A stretch of 5,703 nucleotides of DNA, taken from Planktothrix sp. UBA8402. GTDB taxonomy: Bacteria; Cyanobacteriota; Cyanobacteriia; Cyanobacteriales; Microcoleaceae. Within the stretch, counting starts at the first letter, position 1; every line of letters starts with the position of its first letter. Under the pieces are notes generated by a model. The model was given only the letters and a program-made list of their open reading frames with translations, did no database searches and was not told the origin of the DNA. The stretch covers positions 3,582-9,284 of the forward strand of contig DMPJ01000026.1 of the NCBI GenBank assembly GCA_003456035.1. Direction: 5' to 3'. Positions 4,841-5,703 of this stretch are shown piece after piece. A program made the position numbers and the translations under genes.

Positions 4841-5703
4841 CTTTTTAAATTAATCGCGGCATTAATATCACGATCAACTATCAAAGAGTTTTGCTCGTCC
4901 CAATAATCTCGGATACTACAATCGGTAAAAATAATTTCGTTCCGATAACTAAGCACCATTGAAGTATAAGCAGGTTTTTGTGAAATGACAACTGCTCCAG
5001 CTTTTCCGGCTATGTAGTCCAGCGTCGTGAAAAATTGCCCAAAAGCCGCATCTTGCCAAGACTTATTTAGTCCCGACTTAGCTGATTGACCGTTGGGTAA
5101 ATATTTCCCGTCTTCATCTTGTTTGGTCTGATTTCGATTAGTCAAACCTTTGAGATTTAAGTCTTCATGGAAAAAGAATTTAGCTCCCGATCTCGCCAAT
5201 TTATGAGCAGTTTTGTAATGGAAGTCTTTACGAGAACGAGCAATTTTTTGATGTTGTCTTGCTTCCTTTTTTGCTAATTTACGTCTCGATTTAGAACCTC
5301 GCTTCCGCTTGTTCCGCTTTATTGAAATGCGATCCAACTTAAACTGATTCTTTCGGAGTGGCTTCAGAGAGGGAAATTTTTCACCTTCTGATGTTGCTAA
5401 ATAAACATCTTCGTGTAATACTGCATCCAAACCAATTGAGTTATCCCAATTAGGAATAACTTGATCAGGTGTGAATTGAGGTACAGAAATGTCTTCAAGA
5501 ATCAACTGAATGAACCAACCGTCAGCTTTTCTGGTGACACTTATTTGTTTAACAACAAACCCATTGGGAATTGGGCGGTGCATCCGAACTTTTACAATTC
5601 CTAATTTGGGTAATCGAATATAAATCCAATTCTTACGAATCAATTTAATCCAATTATTACTAGCTGTGGGAAAAGTCATAGTTCGGTAGTCGGCTTCAGT
5701 TTT
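4828..5703 (-). CDS. tnpB: TnpB, RNA-guided nuclease of IS200/IS605 family, 5' truncated by window and frame-broken at 3' end
   Basis: The frame is open from the window edge (291 codons visible), so the ATG at 5679-5677 is internal and the true start lies outside. The codons before it (K-T-E-A-D-Y-R-T) continue the family's YRT/S-x-T-F/Y-P region. Counting from that ATG, the RuvC-like catalytic residues are D85 (SIGLDAV), E172 (FHEDLNLKGL) and the DRD motif D269/D271 (VDRDINAAINLKR). Basic helices lie at about 104-165. The zinc ribbon normally between E and the last D has lost all four cysteines: where CxxC pairs are expected there are L243/R246 and D261/N264, while the spacing to DRD is kept. 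TnpB is an RNA-guided DNA nuclease that helps retain the element. The frame ends at UAG 4830-4828 about 46 codons early (see the shifted tail at 4692-4832). It may be a decaying copy or a recoded gene. Confidence 0.88.
   Translation of the reverse strand, partial: KTEADYRTMTFPTASNNWIKLIRKNWIYIRLPKLGIVKVRMHRPIPNGFVVKQISVTRKADGWFIQLILEDISVPQFTPDQVIPNWDNSIGLDAVLHEDVYLATSEGEKFPSLKPLRKNQFKLDRISIKRNKRKRGSKSRRKLAKKEARQHQKIARSRKDFHYKTAHKLARSGAKFFFHEDLNLKGLTNRNQTKQDEDGKYLPNGQSAKSGLNKSWQDAAFGQFFTTLDYIAGKAGAVVISQKPAYTSMVLSYRNEIIFTDCSIRDYWDEQNSLIVDRDINAAINLKRLGP

Larger units (their letters stand above)
4677..5703 (-). mobile_element. IS200/IS605-type element, right-end portion
   Basis: The tnpB gene and a right-end hairpin just after it identify the 3' part of an IS200/IS605 (or IS1341-like, tnpB-only) element. 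The hairpin at 4686-4718 is typical of the subterminal structures that the family's Y1 transposase recognises. The exact end is not proven. The segment GGGAGTATGTCAC (minus strand, ending at 4676 or 4677) is the likely terminal part. The left end, the 5' end of tnpB and any tnpA lie beyond the window edge. The element sits about 110 bp upstream of ilvB in the same orientation. Confidence 0.7.

Noticed and set aside
5677..5679. ATG as the start of tnpB
   Set aside because: The frame stays open upstream to the window edge and the codons before it fit the family, so the gene begins outside the window.
1..5703. CRISPR array, tRNA or rRNA genes
   Set aside because: I found no regularly spaced direct repeats and no cloverleaf or conserved rRNA segments on either strand.

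Overview
The window looks like cyanobacterial chromosome. It is AT-rich, it holds three copies of the HIP1 octamer GCGATCGC (positions 115-122, 452-459 and 2086-2093), and its gene families (long TPR proteins joined to glycosyltransferases, a cysteine-poor TnpB, tandem CTTTGTGT-like octamers) are familiar from filamentous and bloom-forming cyanobacteria. An Oscillatoriales-type host such as Planktothrix would fit, but genus is inference only. Every gene I can support lies on the minus strand, so transcription runs from right to left.

Right side (about 4677-5703): the 3' part of an IS200/IS605-type element with a tnpB gene whose 5' end lies outside the window. The visible frame has the D, E and D residues of the nuclease but none of the four zinc-ribbon cysteines. 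The frame closes at a UAG that directly follows a CCC codon. A shift of one base opens a further 46 codons that read as a plausible TnpB tail and end inside the right-end hairpin. This is either a 1-bp lesion, a sequencing error, or a +1 recoding site. The hairpins at 4686-4718 and 4815-4840 could belong to an omega RNA (reRNA).

Centre (2681-4584): a complete anabolic acetolactate synthase large subunit gene (ilvB) with a GTG start. Its Shine-Dalgarno sequence sits in the loop of a small hairpin whose 3' arm holds the start codon. The protein ends in an unusual four-cysteine zinc ribbon. A textbook intrinsic terminator follows the gene. The IS end lies only about 110 bp upstream of ilvB in the same orientation.

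Left side (1-2674): a candidate promoter overlapped by three octamer repeats drives a 644-residue protein with seven TPR repeats and a C-terminal GT10 (fucosyltransferase-type) domain. A GC-rich palindrome is inserted in frame in the linker between the two parts. Next, 41 bp further on, comes a small TPR gene that looks like a partial duplicate of TPRs 3-5 of the large gene and is broken by an insertion of about 13 bp. The start of one more gene runs off the left edge. The GT gene, the TPR remnant and perhaps the last gene may be co-transcribed. No tRNA, rRNA or CRISPR array was seen, and no gene-free stretch exceeds 300 bases.
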